A program made the position numbers and the translations under genes. The notes beneath the pieces were generated by a model. That model saw only the letters and a list, made by a program, of their open reading frames with translations. It was not told the origin of the DNA and did no database searches. Positions 1 through 7,949 of a DNA stretch of 64,000 bases are shown piece by piece. Positions within the stretch are counted from its first letter, which is position 1, and every line of letters begins with the position of its first letter. Origin of the DNA: Roseovarius tolerans (GTDB lineage: Bacteria > Pseudomonadota > Alphaproteobacteria > Rhodobacterales > Rhodobacteraceae); contig NZ_FOBO01000006.1 in NCBI RefSeq assembly GCF_900109855.1, positions 166,596 to 230,595 on the forward strand. The letters run 5' to 3'.

Positions 1-432
1 CTGAAATACTGGTCGTCGGGCGCAGAACTCATGAGCCTTCTGGCCGAGGAAGAAATCTACGTGACCGAAGGTTGGTCGGGCCGCATCGCGGCGCTGCAGC
101 AGCAGGGCCACGACATCGGCTATTACGACGCGCCCGGCAGCTTTGCCTGGCAGGAATGCCTGCACGTGCTCAAGGGCAGCCCGGTCGAGGCCTGCGAGGA
201 ACTCCTGAACTTCATGCTCGCGCCTGAGACCTCCATCGCCGTGGCCGAGGGGCAGAACTATCCGCCCGCGCTTGACGGGACCAAGGTCGATCTGGGTGAC
301 AAGATCCCGACCCTGCCGGCCTATGATCCGACCGGCACGCTCGACTCGCTCACCTTCGCCGATCCCAACTACTGGAACGGCAATGAGGCGGAATGGTCCG
401 AGACCTTCAGCCGCGTGCAGCGCGGCTACTGA
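1..432 (+). CDS. ABC transporter substrate-binding protein, PotD-like (5' end outside window)
   Basis: The C-terminal 143 residues of a periplasmic binding protein for an ABC importer. The frame is open from base 1, so the start lies upstream. The text reads like the second lobe of spermidine/putrescine-type (PotD/PotF) binding proteins: a tyrosine-aspartate-alanine-proline segment, a conserved block on removing residues from the chain end (ACEELLNFMLAPETSIAVAE), and a terminal NYWNGNEAEWSETFSRV stretch. The PotA-like ATPase follows 108 bp later with a double palindrome between them. No permease genes are visible, so they probably lie upstream. The substrate is inferred from family and neighbours, not shown. 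Confidence 0.85.
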   Translation: MKYWSSGAELMSLLAEEEIYVTEGWSGRIAALQQQGHDIGYYDAPGSFAWQECLHVLKGSPVEACEELLNFMLAPETSIAVAEGQNYPPALDGTKVDLGDKIPTLPAYDPTGTLDSLTFADPNYWNGNEAEWSETFSRVQRGY

Positions 433-454
433 GCGATCCAGCTCGCAAAGAGTG

Positions 455-504
455 CCAAGGCCGTTCAAACGGCCTTGGTCACGCAATTTCGAAATTGCGT
501 GACC
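455..504. repeat. Two adjoining palindromes between binding protein and ATPase genes
   Basis: The first hairpin pairs 455-464 with 469-478 around a TCAA loop. The second is a perfect 28-bp palindrome at 477-504 centred on TTTCGAAA, sharing two bases with the first. They begin 23 bp after the binding-protein stop. There is no T-run, so a simple rho-independent terminator is unlikely. An mRNA-stabilising or partial-attenuation role, keeping binding protein in excess over ATPase, would fit the position but is inference. Similar arrays occur after two other genes in this window. Confidence 0.75.
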
Positions 505-540
505 GCCGCCCCGCGCGGCCTCGCAACATAGGAGACCGCG

Positions 541-1611
541 ATGAGCGCCGTCACCCTGCAAGACATCGTCAAGCGTTTCGGCAGTTTCACCGCCGTGCAT
601 CGCACCACGCTGGAAATTCCCGAAGGGGCGTTCGTCACGCTGCTAGGGCCTTCGGGCTGTGGCAAGACCACCAACCTGCGCATGATCGCCGGGCTGCTCG
701 ACCCGAGCGAGGGCGAAATCCTGATCGGCGGCAAACGCGTCAACGACGTGCCCATTCACAAGCGCAACCTTGGTCTCGTTTTTCAGAACTACGCGCTTTT
801 CCCGCATAAGACCGTGGCCGAGAACGTAGCCTTTGGCCTGAAATACCGCGACGTGCCGAAATCCGAGATCCCGGCCAAGGTGCAGGCGGCGCTGGAACTG
901 GTGCAATTGCCTAATGTCGGTGACCGCTATCCCAAGGAGCTTTCGGGCGGCCAGCAACAGCGCATCGCCCTTGCGCGCGCCATCGTGATCGAGCCCGACG
1001 TGCTGCTTCTGGACGAGCCGCTTTCGGCGCTCGACGCCAACCTGCGCGAAGATATGCGGGTGGAGTTGAAGCGCATTCAGGAACGCATCGGCGTCACCAC
1101 CGTTTTCGTCACCCACGACCAGTCCGAGGCGCTCGCCATGTCGGACCTGATCGTCGTGATGTCCGAGGGGCGGGTGGAGCAGGTGGGCAAGCCCGAAGAG
1201 GTGTATAACACGCCCGCCTCCGAATTCGTCGCCAATTTCCTCGGGGCGTCCAATATCACCGAGGCGAAATGTATCGAGCATGGCGCGAGCGTGGTGGTCG
1301 AGGATGCCACCTTTGGCCGTGTCACCGTGCCCGCCGCCAAGGCGCCCAACCTGACCGGGCAGGGCCCGGCCAAGCTGGTGGTGCGCGCCGAGAAACTGTT
1401 GCTGTCGAAAACCCAGGCCTCCGAGGGCGTGATCTCTGTCCCGGCCACCGTGGAAACCGTGGATTATCAGGGACAGGCGGTGCGCTATTTCGTCCGCGCG
1501 GGCGAGGCGCAGCTGCAAGCCATCAACATGATCGACGAGCGCCCCTTTGCGGCGGGCGACGCGGTCCATCTGCACTTGCGCCCGCAGGATTGCGCGGCGC
1601 TTCCGGGATAA
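541..1611 (+). CDS. ABC transporter ATP-binding protein, PotA-type
   Basis: Cytoplasmic ATPase subunit of an importer, 356 residues, the usual length for PotA/MalK-type proteins with a C-terminal TOBE domain. Visible motifs: Walker A GPSGCGKTT (36-44), Q-loop glutamine 82, signature LSGGQQQR (134-141), Walker B LLLDEP (155-160) and the switch histidine in VTHD (192). Residues after about 240 form the regulatory TOBE region. ATG is preceded by GGAG. It ends 4 bp before the aminotransferase start, so the two are probably cotranscribed and translationally coupled. Polyamine or a related cation is the likely substrate class from the PotD-like neighbour; this is inferred. Confidence 0.93.
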   Translation: MSAVTLQDIVKRFGSFTAVHRTTLEIPEGAFVTLLGPSGCGKTTNLRMIAGLLDPSEGEILIGGKRVNDVPIHKRNLGLVFQNYALFPHKTVAENVAFGLKYRDVPKSEIPAKVQAALELVQLPNVGDRYPKELSGGQQQRIALARAIVIEPDVLLLDEPLSALDANLREDMRVELKRIQERIGVTTVFVTHDQSEALAMSDLIVVMSEGRVEQVGKPEEVYNTPASEFVANFLGASNITEAKCIEHGASVVVEDATFGRVTVPAAKAPNLTGQGPAKLVVRAEKLLLSKTQASEGVISVPATVETVDYQGQAVRYFVRAGEAQLQAINMIDERPFAAGDAVHLHLRPQDCAALPG

Positions 1612-1615
1612 GACA

Positions 1616-2968
1616 ATGAACGTGAAACCCTCTCACCTTTTTTATCAGGGGCGCGAACGCAAGCCGGTGCTCGATCAGGCGCGCGGCGTATACATGTGGG
1701 ATGTGGACGGCAAGCGCTATCTGGACGGCTCAAGTGGCGCGATGGTCTGCAATATCGGCCATTCCAACGAGAACGTGCTCGAGGCGATGCGCCGTCAGAT
1801 GGAGAAATCCACCTTTGGGTATCGCCTGCATTTCGAGACCGAAGCCTCCGAGAAACTCGCCGCCAAGACCGCCGCCTTGTGCCCCGAGGGCCTCAACCGC
1901 GTGTTCTTCGTCTCGGGCGGGTCCGAGGCGGTGGAATCGGCGCTGAAACTGGCACGGCAATACGCGCTCGCAACTGGCGAGGGCAGCCGCTGGAAGATCA
2001 TCAGCCGCGCGCCGTCCTATCACGGTTGCACCCTTGGTGCGCTCGCCATCACCTCCTACGCGCCGCTGACCGATCCCTTCGCCCCGATGATGCAGGCCAT
2101 GCCCAAGGTGCCCGCGCCCCGCGCCTATCTCGACGGGCTCGACCCCGAGGATGAGGCGACCGGCCAACATTACGCCGACATGCTTGAGGCGAAGATACTG
2201 GAAGAAGGCCCCGAGAGCGTGCTCGCCTTCGTGGTGGAACCCATTGGCGGTGCCTCCACCGGGGCGCTGGTGCCGCCCAAGGGCTACATGGAGCGGGTGC
2301 AGGAGATTTGCCGCCGCTATGGCGTGCTGCTGATCCTCGACGAGGTGATGACCGGCGCGGGGCGCACCGGCAAATTCCTCGCCTCCGAGCATTGGGGGCT
2401 GGCGCCGGATATCGCCGTCATGTCCAAGGGCTTTGCCGCCGGTTACGTGCCGCTTGGCGCGATGGTCGCGCATGAGCGGCTGGTCGAGGCGGTGCTTGAC
2501 TCGGGCGGTTTCCTGCATGGCTACACCTATGCGGGCAACCCGCTGGCCTGCGCCGCCGGGCTGGCCGTGATCGACGAGATCGAGCGGCAGGATCTGGTGG
2601 GCAACGCGGCGCGTATGGGGGTGAAACTCAAGGAACGGCTGGAAGGTCTCATGCAGCGCTATGCCATCATAGGCGACGTGCGCGGCAAGGGGCTGCTCAC
2701 GGCGTTCGAATTCATGGCCGACCGGGGCAGCAAGGCCCCGCTGCCCAAGCACCTGCAAGCCTTCAACCGCTTCGTGCAGATCGCCTATGACAAGGGGCTG
2801 ATCGTCTATTCGCGGCGCACCCGCGACGGGATGGAGGGCGACCATATCATCATTGCCCCGCCGATGATCGCGACCGAGACGCATCTCGATGAGATCACCG
2901 AGATGCTGGACGCCTCTTTGGCTGAGTTCACCGAAGAAATCCGCCCCGCGTTGGGCAAGGCGGTGTGA
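1616..2968 (+). CDS. Class III (omega) aminotransferase
   Basis: PLP-dependent transaminase of fold type I, 450 residues, full length. The cofactor aspartate is in LILDEVMTGAGRTG and the Schiff-base lysine in MSKGFAAGYVPLGA near residue 280; FVSGGSEAVESALKLA binds the phosphate. Such enzymes move an amino group from omega-amines or beta/gamma-amino acids to pyruvate or 2-oxoglutarate. The frame is open back to 1547, inside the upstream gene, but the ATG at 1616 just after the ATPase stop fits family N-termini. It overlaps the next gene by one base (TGATG). In this operon it probably deaminates the amine or amino acid whose keto product feeds the adjacent cleavage enzyme; that is inference. 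Confidence 0.92.
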   Translation: MNVKPSHLFYQGRERKPVLDQARGVYMWDVDGKRYLDGSSGAMVCNIGHSNENVLEAMRRQMEKSTFGYRLHFETEASEKLAAKTAALCPEGLNRVFFVSGGSEAVESALKLARQYALATGEGSRWKIISRAPSYHGCTLGALAITSYAPLTDPFAPMMQAMPKVPAPRAYLDGLDPEDEATGQHYADMLEAKILEEGPESVLAFVVEPIGGASTGALVPPKGYMERVQEICRRYGVLLILDEVMTGAGRTGKFLASEHWGLAPDIAVMSKGFAAGYVPLGAMVAHERLVEAVLDSGGFLHGYTYAGNPLACAAGLAVIDEIERQDLVGNAARMGVKLKERLEGLMQRYAIIGDVRGKGLLTAFEFMADRGSKAPLPKHLQAFNRFVQIAYDKGLIVYSRRTRDGMEGDHIIIAPPMIATETHLDEITEMLDASLAEFTEEIRPALGKAV

Positions 2969-3894
2969 TGCGCGAGATCATCATCACCTGCGCGCTCACC
3001 GGCTCTATCCACACGCCCTCGATGTCGCCGCACCTGCCGGTGACGGCAGATGAGATCGCAAAGGCGGGTGTCGAGGCCGCCGAGGCGGGCGCGTCGATCC
3101 TGCACCTGCATGCGCGCGACCCCGGGACGGGCAGGCCCTCGGCCGATCCCGACCATTTCCGCGCCTTCCTGCCGCGCCTCAAACAGGGCTGCGACGCGGT
3201 GCTGAATCTGTCCACGGGCGGCAGCGCGGTGATGACGCTTGATGAGCGTCTGGCCGCCCCTAAAGAGGCCGCGCCGGAAATGGCCTCGCTCAACATGGGC
3301 ACGATGAATTTCGCCCTTTACCCGATGGCCGAGCGGATCACCGACTGGCAGCATGACTGGGAGCAGCCCTTTCTCGAAGGCTCCGACGATCTGGTGTTCA
3401 AGAACACCCCGCGCGACATCGCCCGCATCCTGACGGAGCTGGGACAGGAGCGTGGCGCGCGGTTCGAATTCGAATGCTACGATCTGGGCCATCTCTACAT
3501 GCTGCGCCATTTCGCTGACCGGGGCCTGATCGAGGCGCCGTTCTTCATTCAGTTCGTCTTTGGCGTGCTGGGCGGCATGGGGCCGGACCCGGAAAACCTG
3601 AGCCACATGGTGCGCATCGCCGACAAGCTGTTCGGTGCGGATTACATGTTTTCGGTGCTGGCTGCGGGACGTCACCAGATGCCGATGGCGGCGCAGGCGG
3701 CGGCGATGGGCGGGCATGTGCGCGTGGGGCTGGAGGACAGCTTGACGATTGCGCGCGGCACGCTGGCGCGATCCAATGCCGAGCAGGTGCAGAAAGTGCG
3801 CGGCATCGTCGAGGCGATGGGGCGCGAGGTGGTGGATGCGGACGGCGCGCGCCGCCTCTTGCGCCTCAAGGGCGCGGACCGGACGGCGATCTGA
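2968..3894 (+). CDS. Beta-keto acid cleavage enzyme (BKACE, DUF849)
   Basis: 308 residues, the normal length of the BKACE/Kce family, which condenses a beta-keto acid with acetyl-CoA and cleaves it to acetoacetate plus a new acyl-CoA. The zinc ligands are visible as H46 and H48 in ILHLHARDP, the same numbers as in the characterised 3-keto-5-aminohexanoate cleavage enzyme, and the late glutamate is in HVRVGLEDS. Start is the ATG overlapping the aminotransferase stop. Family members act on many substrates (for example dehydrocarnitine or 3-keto-5-aminohexanoate), so the exact keto acid cannot be read here. An upstream aminotransferase that could make that keto acid supports a joint pathway. Confidence 0.9.
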   Translation: MREIIITCALTGSIHTPSMSPHLPVTADEIAKAGVEAAEAGASILHLHARDPGTGRPSADPDHFRAFLPRLKQGCDAVLNLSTGGSAVMTLDERLAAPKEAAPEMASLNMGTMNFALYPMAERITDWQHDWEQPFLEGSDDLVFKNTPRDIARILTELGQERGARFEFECYDLGHLYMLRHFADRGLIEAPFFIQFVFGVLGGMGPDPENLSHMVRIADKLFGADYMFSVLAAGRHQMPMAAQAAAMGGHVRVGLEDSLTIARGTLARSNAEQVQKVRGIVEAMGREVVDADGARRLLRLKGADRTAI

Positions 3895-3897
3895 GAC

Positions 3898-4380
3898 ATG
3901 GGGACGGAGTTTCGCGCGGTCACGTCAGAGGCGGATATGGGTCTTCTGGACCGGGCCTTGCGGTCTCTCAGCCACGATCTGGGGGATCAGCATATGGCGG
4001 GACTCGGCGCCTTGCGCGCCGGGCTGATGGGCGATACGCCAGCGGCCTACGGGCTTCTGGCGGTGGAGCGGGACGTGATCGGCGCGGCGCTCTATAGTCC
4101 GGTGTTTTCCACTGCTCAGGGGGCGCCGGGGGTCTATGTCTCGGACCTCTGGGTCGATGCGGCGACACGCGGACAGGGGGCCGGGCGGCACCTGCTGGCC
4201 GAGGTGGCGCGCCGGGCTGGGGCGCAATGGGGCGCTGCATGGATGACGCTGGCGGTCTATGGTCACAGCACCGCCTCGCGCCGGTTCTATGAACGGCTCG
4301 GCTTTGCGCCGCAGGAACGCGTGACACAGATGCGCCTGCCACAGGCAGGGTTTGACAGACTGAAGGGAGAGGGCAGATGA
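3898..4380 (+). CDS. GNAT-family N-acetyltransferase
   Basis: 160 residues with the acetyl-CoA-binding pattern of GNAT enzymes: VSDLWVDAATRGQGAGRHLLAEVARRAG (beta4-alpha3 with the Q/RxxGxG/A pyrophosphate loop) and a C-terminal SRRFYERLGF segment. It starts 3 bp after the BKACE stop and overlaps the deacetylase gene by 4 bp, so acetylase and deacetylase are translationally coupled. The substrate is not identifiable from sequence; an amine or polyamine is a reasonable guess from the operon. Confidence 0.88.
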   Translation: MGTEFRAVTSEADMGLLDRALRSLSHDLGDQHMAGLGALRAGLMGDTPAAYGLLAVERDVIGAALYSPVFSTAQGAPGVYVSDLWVDAATRGQGAGRHLLAEVARRAGAQWGAAWMTLAVYGHSTASRRFYERLGFAPQERVTQMRLPQAGFDRLKGEGR

Positions 4381-5405
4381 AGGCCATTTTCGACGACCGC
4401 CAGTGGAAACACGCGCCGCAGCATTTCATGGCCAACGGCGTCATCCAGCCCAGCCCCGAACAGCCCGAGCGCATCGCGCGGCTGACTGATGGTGCAAAGG
4501 CGGCGGGTTGCGAGATGATCGCGCCCAAGGATGCGGGCCTTGGCCCGATCGCCGCCCTCCATTCGCCGGAGTATGTGACCTTTCTGCGCAATATCCACAC
4601 CCGCTGGCAGCGGATCGAGGGCGGAGGGCCGGAGGTGATCCCCAACATCCACCCCGCCACACGCGGCGACGGTTACCCCAAATCCGCCGTGGGGCAGGCG
4701 GGCTATCATCAGGCCGATACCGCCTGTCCCATCGGCGCGGGCACGTGGGAGGCCGCCTATTGGTCGGCGCAGAGCGCCGTCACCGGGGCCGATCTTGTTC
4801 GCGGCGGCGAGCGCGCCGCCTACGCGCTCTGCCGCCCGCCGGGACACCACGCCTTTGGCGATCTGGCGGGCGGCTTTTGCTTTCTCAACAATGCCGGCAT
4901 CGCCGCTGAACGGCTGCGTATGGTCGGACGGCGCACGGTGATCCTTGACGTGGACGTGCATCACGGCAACGGCACGCAGGGCATCTTCTACGACCGCGAT
5001 GATGTGCTGACCGTGTCGATCCATGCCGACCCGGAACGGTTCTACCCGTTCTTCTGGGGCCATGCGTGCGAGCGCGGCGAGAGGCGTGGGATGGGCTACA
5101 ACCTCAACCTGCCGCTGCCGCGCAAGACCGGCGATGACGACTATCTGAAGGTGCTGGATCGCGCGCTGGAAAGGATCGTGAATTTCGGGGCTGACGCGGT
5201 GGTGGTCGCCCTCGGCCTCGACGCCTATGAGGGCGATCCGTTTAAGGGGTTGGCCATCACCACGCCGGGCTTCGGGCGCATCGGTGCGGCCATTGCGGGC
5301 CTCGGGTTGCCCACGCTGTTCGTGCAGGAGGGGGGCTATCTCTGCGAGGAGTTGGGCCAGAACCTCACCGCCACGCTCACCGGGTTCGAGGGGGCGCGGC
5401 CATGA
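4377..5405 (+). CDS. Histone deacetylase-fold amidohydrolase (acetylpolyamine aminohydrolase type)
   Basis: 342 residues of the arginase/deacetylase fold, matching bacterial acetylpolyamine amidohydrolases in length. Catalytic and zinc residues are present: the double histidine in RPPGHHAFGD, the DxH pair in LDVDVHHGNG, and the third aspartate in GLDAYEGDP. Such enzymes remove acetyl groups from N-acetylputrescine, N-acetylcadaverine or similar amines in the cytoplasm. It overlaps the genes on both sides by 4 bp. Next to a PotD/PotA-type importer and an aminotransferase the most likely role is to free an acetylated amine before oxidation; the substrate is inferred. Confidence 0.9.
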   Translation: MKAIFDDRQWKHAPQHFMANGVIQPSPEQPERIARLTDGAKAAGCEMIAPKDAGLGPIAALHSPEYVTFLRNIHTRWQRIEGGGPEVIPNIHPATRGDGYPKSAVGQAGYHQADTACPIGAGTWEAAYWSAQSAVTGADLVRGGERAAYALCRPPGHHAFGDLAGGFCFLNNAGIAAERLRMVGRRTVILDVDVHHGNGTQGIFYDRDDVLTVSIHADPERFYPFFWGHACERGERRGMGYNLNLPLPRKTGDDDYLKVLDRALERIVNFGADAVVVALGLDAYEGDPFKGLAITTPGFGRIGAAIAGLGLPTLFVQEGGYLCEELGQNLTATLTGFEGARP

Positions 5406-6496
5406 GCGATATAATAGTCATCGGCGGCGGCATCGCAGGGGTCAGTGCGGCCGCGGAGTGTGCCCGCGCCGGGGCCTCCGTCACGGTGCTGGAGAGCGAG
5501 CCGCAGATCGGCTATCACGCGACGGGCCGCTCTGCGGCGATCTTCATCCGTAACTACGGCAACGCCACGCTGCGCGCGCTCAACGCCGTGGCCGAACCGA
5601 TCTTTGAACAGCCCGGCGAGATCAGCGACAAACCGATCCTCAGCCCCCGGGGCGAGCTTATGGTCGCCTCGGAGGAAGAACTGCCAGTGCTCGACGCCTA
5701 TCTCGACGGCGCGGTCGGGGTGGAGCGGTTGACAGGACATGAGGCCGCAGAGATCGTCCCCATCCTGCGCCCCGAGCGCATCGCGGGCGCGCTGATCGAA
5801 CGCGACGCGCGCGGCATCGACGTGGATCTGCTGTTGCAGGGCTATGCAAGGATGCTGCGGGGGCGCGGGGGGCAGATCGTCACCGGCGCGCAGGTGCAGG
5901 CGCTGCGCTTTGACGCCGGGCAATGGCACGTGGACACGGCGCAGGGCACCCTCAGTGCGCCCACCGTGGTTAACGCCGCAGGCGCATGGGGGGATGAGGT
6001 GGCGGCACTGGCCGGTCTGCCGCGCCTCGGGCTGCAACCCTATCGACGCTCCGCCGCGATTATCCCTGCGCCCGAGGGGCACGATACCGAGCATTGGCCG
6101 ATCTTTGGCTCCATCGCCGAGACCTGGTATGCCAAGCCCGAGGCGGGCAAGCTGATGGTCTCGCCCGCCGACGAAGACCCGGTCGATCCGCATGACGCCT
6201 GGCCCGAGGACATGGTGCTTGCGGAAGGGCTGCACCGGTTCGAGCAGGCGGTGACGCATGAGGTGACGCGGCTGGAGCATAGCTGGGCGGGCCTGCGCAC
6301 CTTCGCCCCCGACCGAACGCCGGTCGCGGGCTTCGATCCGCGCAGCACCGGCTTTTTCTGGCTGGCGGGGCAGGGCGGCTATGGCGTTCAGACCGCGCCC
6401 GCGCTATCGCAGTTCAGCGCCGCGCTGCTGACTGGTGGCGCATCCGTGCTCGACGCGGCCACCCGCGCCGCGCTGGCCCCAGACCGATTTTGTTGA
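5402..6496 (+). CDS. FAD-dependent amine/amino-acid oxidoreductase (DAO family)
   Basis: 364 residues of the D-amino-acid oxidase/glycine oxidase fold. The dinucleotide motif GGGIAGVSAA is at residues 7-16, followed by the glutamate of beta2 (VLESE) and an ATGRSAA flavin-contact segment. The C-terminal LAGQGGYGVQTAPA segment is typical of the family. Flavin oxidation of an amine gives an imine, which the RidA-family protein encoded 21 bp downstream would hydrolyse. Overlaps the deacetylase gene by 4 bp. Electron acceptor and substrate are unknown. Confidence 0.9.
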   Translation: MSDIIVIGGGIAGVSAAAECARAGASVTVLESEPQIGYHATGRSAAIFIRNYGNATLRALNAVAEPIFEQPGEISDKPILSPRGELMVASEEELPVLDAYLDGAVGVERLTGHEAAEIVPILRPERIAGALIERDARGIDVDLLLQGYARMLRGRGGQIVTGAQVQALRFDAGQWHVDTAQGTLSAPTVVNAAGAWGDEVAALAGLPRLGLQPYRRSAAIIPAPEGHDTEHWPIFGSIAETWYAKPEAGKLMVSPADEDPVDPHDAWPEDMVLAEGLHRFEQAVTHEVTRLEHSWAGLRTFAPDRTPVAGFDPRSTGFFWLAGQGGYGVQTAPALSQFSAALLTGGASVLDAATRAALAPDRFC

Positions 6497-6517
6497 TCCA
6501 ACCGAAAGGACCCGCCC

Positions 6518-6868
6518 ATGAGCGATATCACCCGTCACAACACCGGCCAACGCATGAGCCAGAGCGTCACCCATAACGGCACCGTCTATCTGGCCGGGCA
6601 GGTCGGTAATCCGGGCGACAGCGTCGCTGACCAGACCCTTACCTGCCTGGAGAAGGTCGAGACACTGCTGGCCGAGGCAGGGTCAGACGCAACGCGCATC
6701 CTGCAATGTGTGATCTGGCTGGCCGACATGGCCGATTTCGCCGAGATGAACAGTGTCTGGGATGCCTGGGTGCCCGAAGGCCACGCCCCCGCCCGCGCCT
6801 GCGGCGAGGCAAAACTGGCCACGCCCGATTATAAGGTGGAACTGATCGCGACGGCGGCGCAAGGGTAA
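6518..6868 (+). CDS. RidA family enamine/imine deaminase
   Basis: 116 residues, the normal size of YjgF/YER057c/UK114 (RidA) proteins, which form trimers and hydrolyse reactive enamines and imines. Recognisable segments are GTVYLAGQVG and the C-terminal ACGEAKLATPDYKVELIA; the family arginine is offset here (APARACGEA), so it may belong to a Rid subfamily other than the archetypal deaminase. AAAGGA precedes the ATG. It is the last gene of the operon and meets the next gene (minus strand) tail to tail 40 bp on. Confidence 0.88.
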   Translation: MSDITRHNTGQRMSQSVTHNGTVYLAGQVGNPGDSVADQTLTCLEKVETLLAEAGSDATRILQCVIWLADMADFAEMNSVWDAWVPEGHAPARACGEAKLATPDYKVELIATAAQG

Positions 6869-6908
6869 GCAGGACTGTCAGGCTCGCCACCGATTGCAAG
6901 TATACAGA

Positions 6909-7349
6909 CTAACGGATGTACTTGATGAACGGCGTAAGCGTTCCGATCCGGTCATAGAGCTTGCGTGCCTGTGCGTTAAAGTCCTGCGTCAGCCAATAAA
7001 CCGACGGACAGCCATCGGCATCGGCGCGGGCATAGACCGCCTCGATCAGCGCCCGCCCCACGCCTGTGCCGCGCGCTGTCGGGGCGGCAAAGAGATCCTG
7101 CAGGTAACACACCTTCTCCTCGCGCCAGTTGTGCGGATGGTAGATGTAATGCACCACCCCCACCGCGCGCCCGTTCCGCAGTGCGATCAGACCGTTCTGA
7201 TCAGGATGTGCCGCCGAGGTCAGGCGCGCGAAGGTCACGTCGTAGACCGTGTCGGCGAGGGTGGTTTCGTAGAACGCCAGATAGTCGCGCCAGAGTGGCA
7301 CCCATCCGGGTTTGTCCCCGGTCTCGACAGGGCGGATCTGCAGGGTCAT
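6909..7349 (-). CDS. GNAT-family N-acetyltransferase
   Basis: 146 residues. The acetyl-CoA loop is RGTGVGRALIEAVYARAD and the C-terminal helix is NAQARKLYDRIG. The frame is open to 7391, but the ATG at 7349 is preceded at proper distance by GGAGAT and gives a family-like N-terminus (MTLQIRPVETGDK). The text resembles YhbS/RimI-like acetyltransferases of unknown substrate. It is monocistronic, convergent with the amine operon and divergent from the DUF4168 gene. Confidence 0.85.
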   Translation of the reverse strand: MTLQIRPVETGDKPGWVPLWRDYLAFYETTLADTVYDVTFARLTSAAHPDQNGLIALRNGRAVGVVHYIYHPHNWREEKVCYLQDLFAAPTARGTGVGRALIEAVYARADADGCPSVYWLTQDFNAQARKLYDRIGTLTPFIKYIR

Positions 7350-7537
7350 GGCATATCTCCGGTTCAGGTCTTGTTGCGTAGCCTGCGCCAACCGCAGGGC
7401 AGAGACCAGACGGAATTCTCGGCGCGCCCCGGCATTTTTCCGCCGATCGGGTTGTCACCCGTTCATCGTTCCCCCACCTCTACCGGGCATTCCGCGCGGC
7501 CTGCGCGGGACGTCAGACCACGCAACAGGAGACTGAT

Positions 7538-7930
7538 TTGACCTTCACAACCAAACTCGCGACGCTGCTTAGCGCCACGGCGCTCGCTCTTGCCACCCCG
7601 CTCGCCGCGCAGGAGACCGAGCAAAGCCTGCCGCAACCCGCCGAAATCGCCGCCGAGGATGTCACCGACGGCCAAGTTGAGGCCTTTGTCGATGCCATTC
7701 TCGCGGTCGAAGAAGTGCGCGACGAATACACGCCCCTGATCGAGGCCGCCGAGGACGAGGCAGCCCAGAAGGAACTCGTCGAGGAGGCCAATGAGGCCGC
7801 CTTCTCCGCCGTGGGCGAGGTCGAGAATATGGACGTGGACAGCTACGTGGCCATCGCGAACGCGGCCGGCGAAAGCGACGCGCTCAATCAGCGCATCATC
7901 GCTCGCATCTCCGAATTGCGCGAAGAGTAA
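7538..7930 (+). CDS. DUF4168 domain periplasmic protein
   Basis: 130 residues, very acidic. A signal peptide (residues 1-22, cleavage after LAAQ or PLAAQ) precedes a helical DUF4168-like domain (FVDAILAVEEVRDEY through NQRIIARISEL). Translation most likely starts at TTG 7538: AGGAG lies six bases upstream and no ATG fits. Function of the family is unknown; the protein should be exported to the periplasm. It stands alone between a divergent GNAT gene and the convergent ecm gene. Confidence 0.8.
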   Translation: MTFTTKLATLLSATALALATPLAAQETEQSLPQPAEIAAEDVTDGQVEAFVDAILAVEEVRDEYTPLIEAAEDEAAQKELVEEANEAAFSAVGEVENMDVDSYVAIANAAGESDALNQRIIARISELREE

Positions 7931-7949
7931 TCGGCATCGGGGCGGCGGA

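Noticed and set aside
643..1575. Long minus-strand frame inside the ATPase gene
   Set aside because: High GC keeps antisense frames open; the translation is low-complexity Gly/His/Arg text while the plus strand has all ABC motifs.
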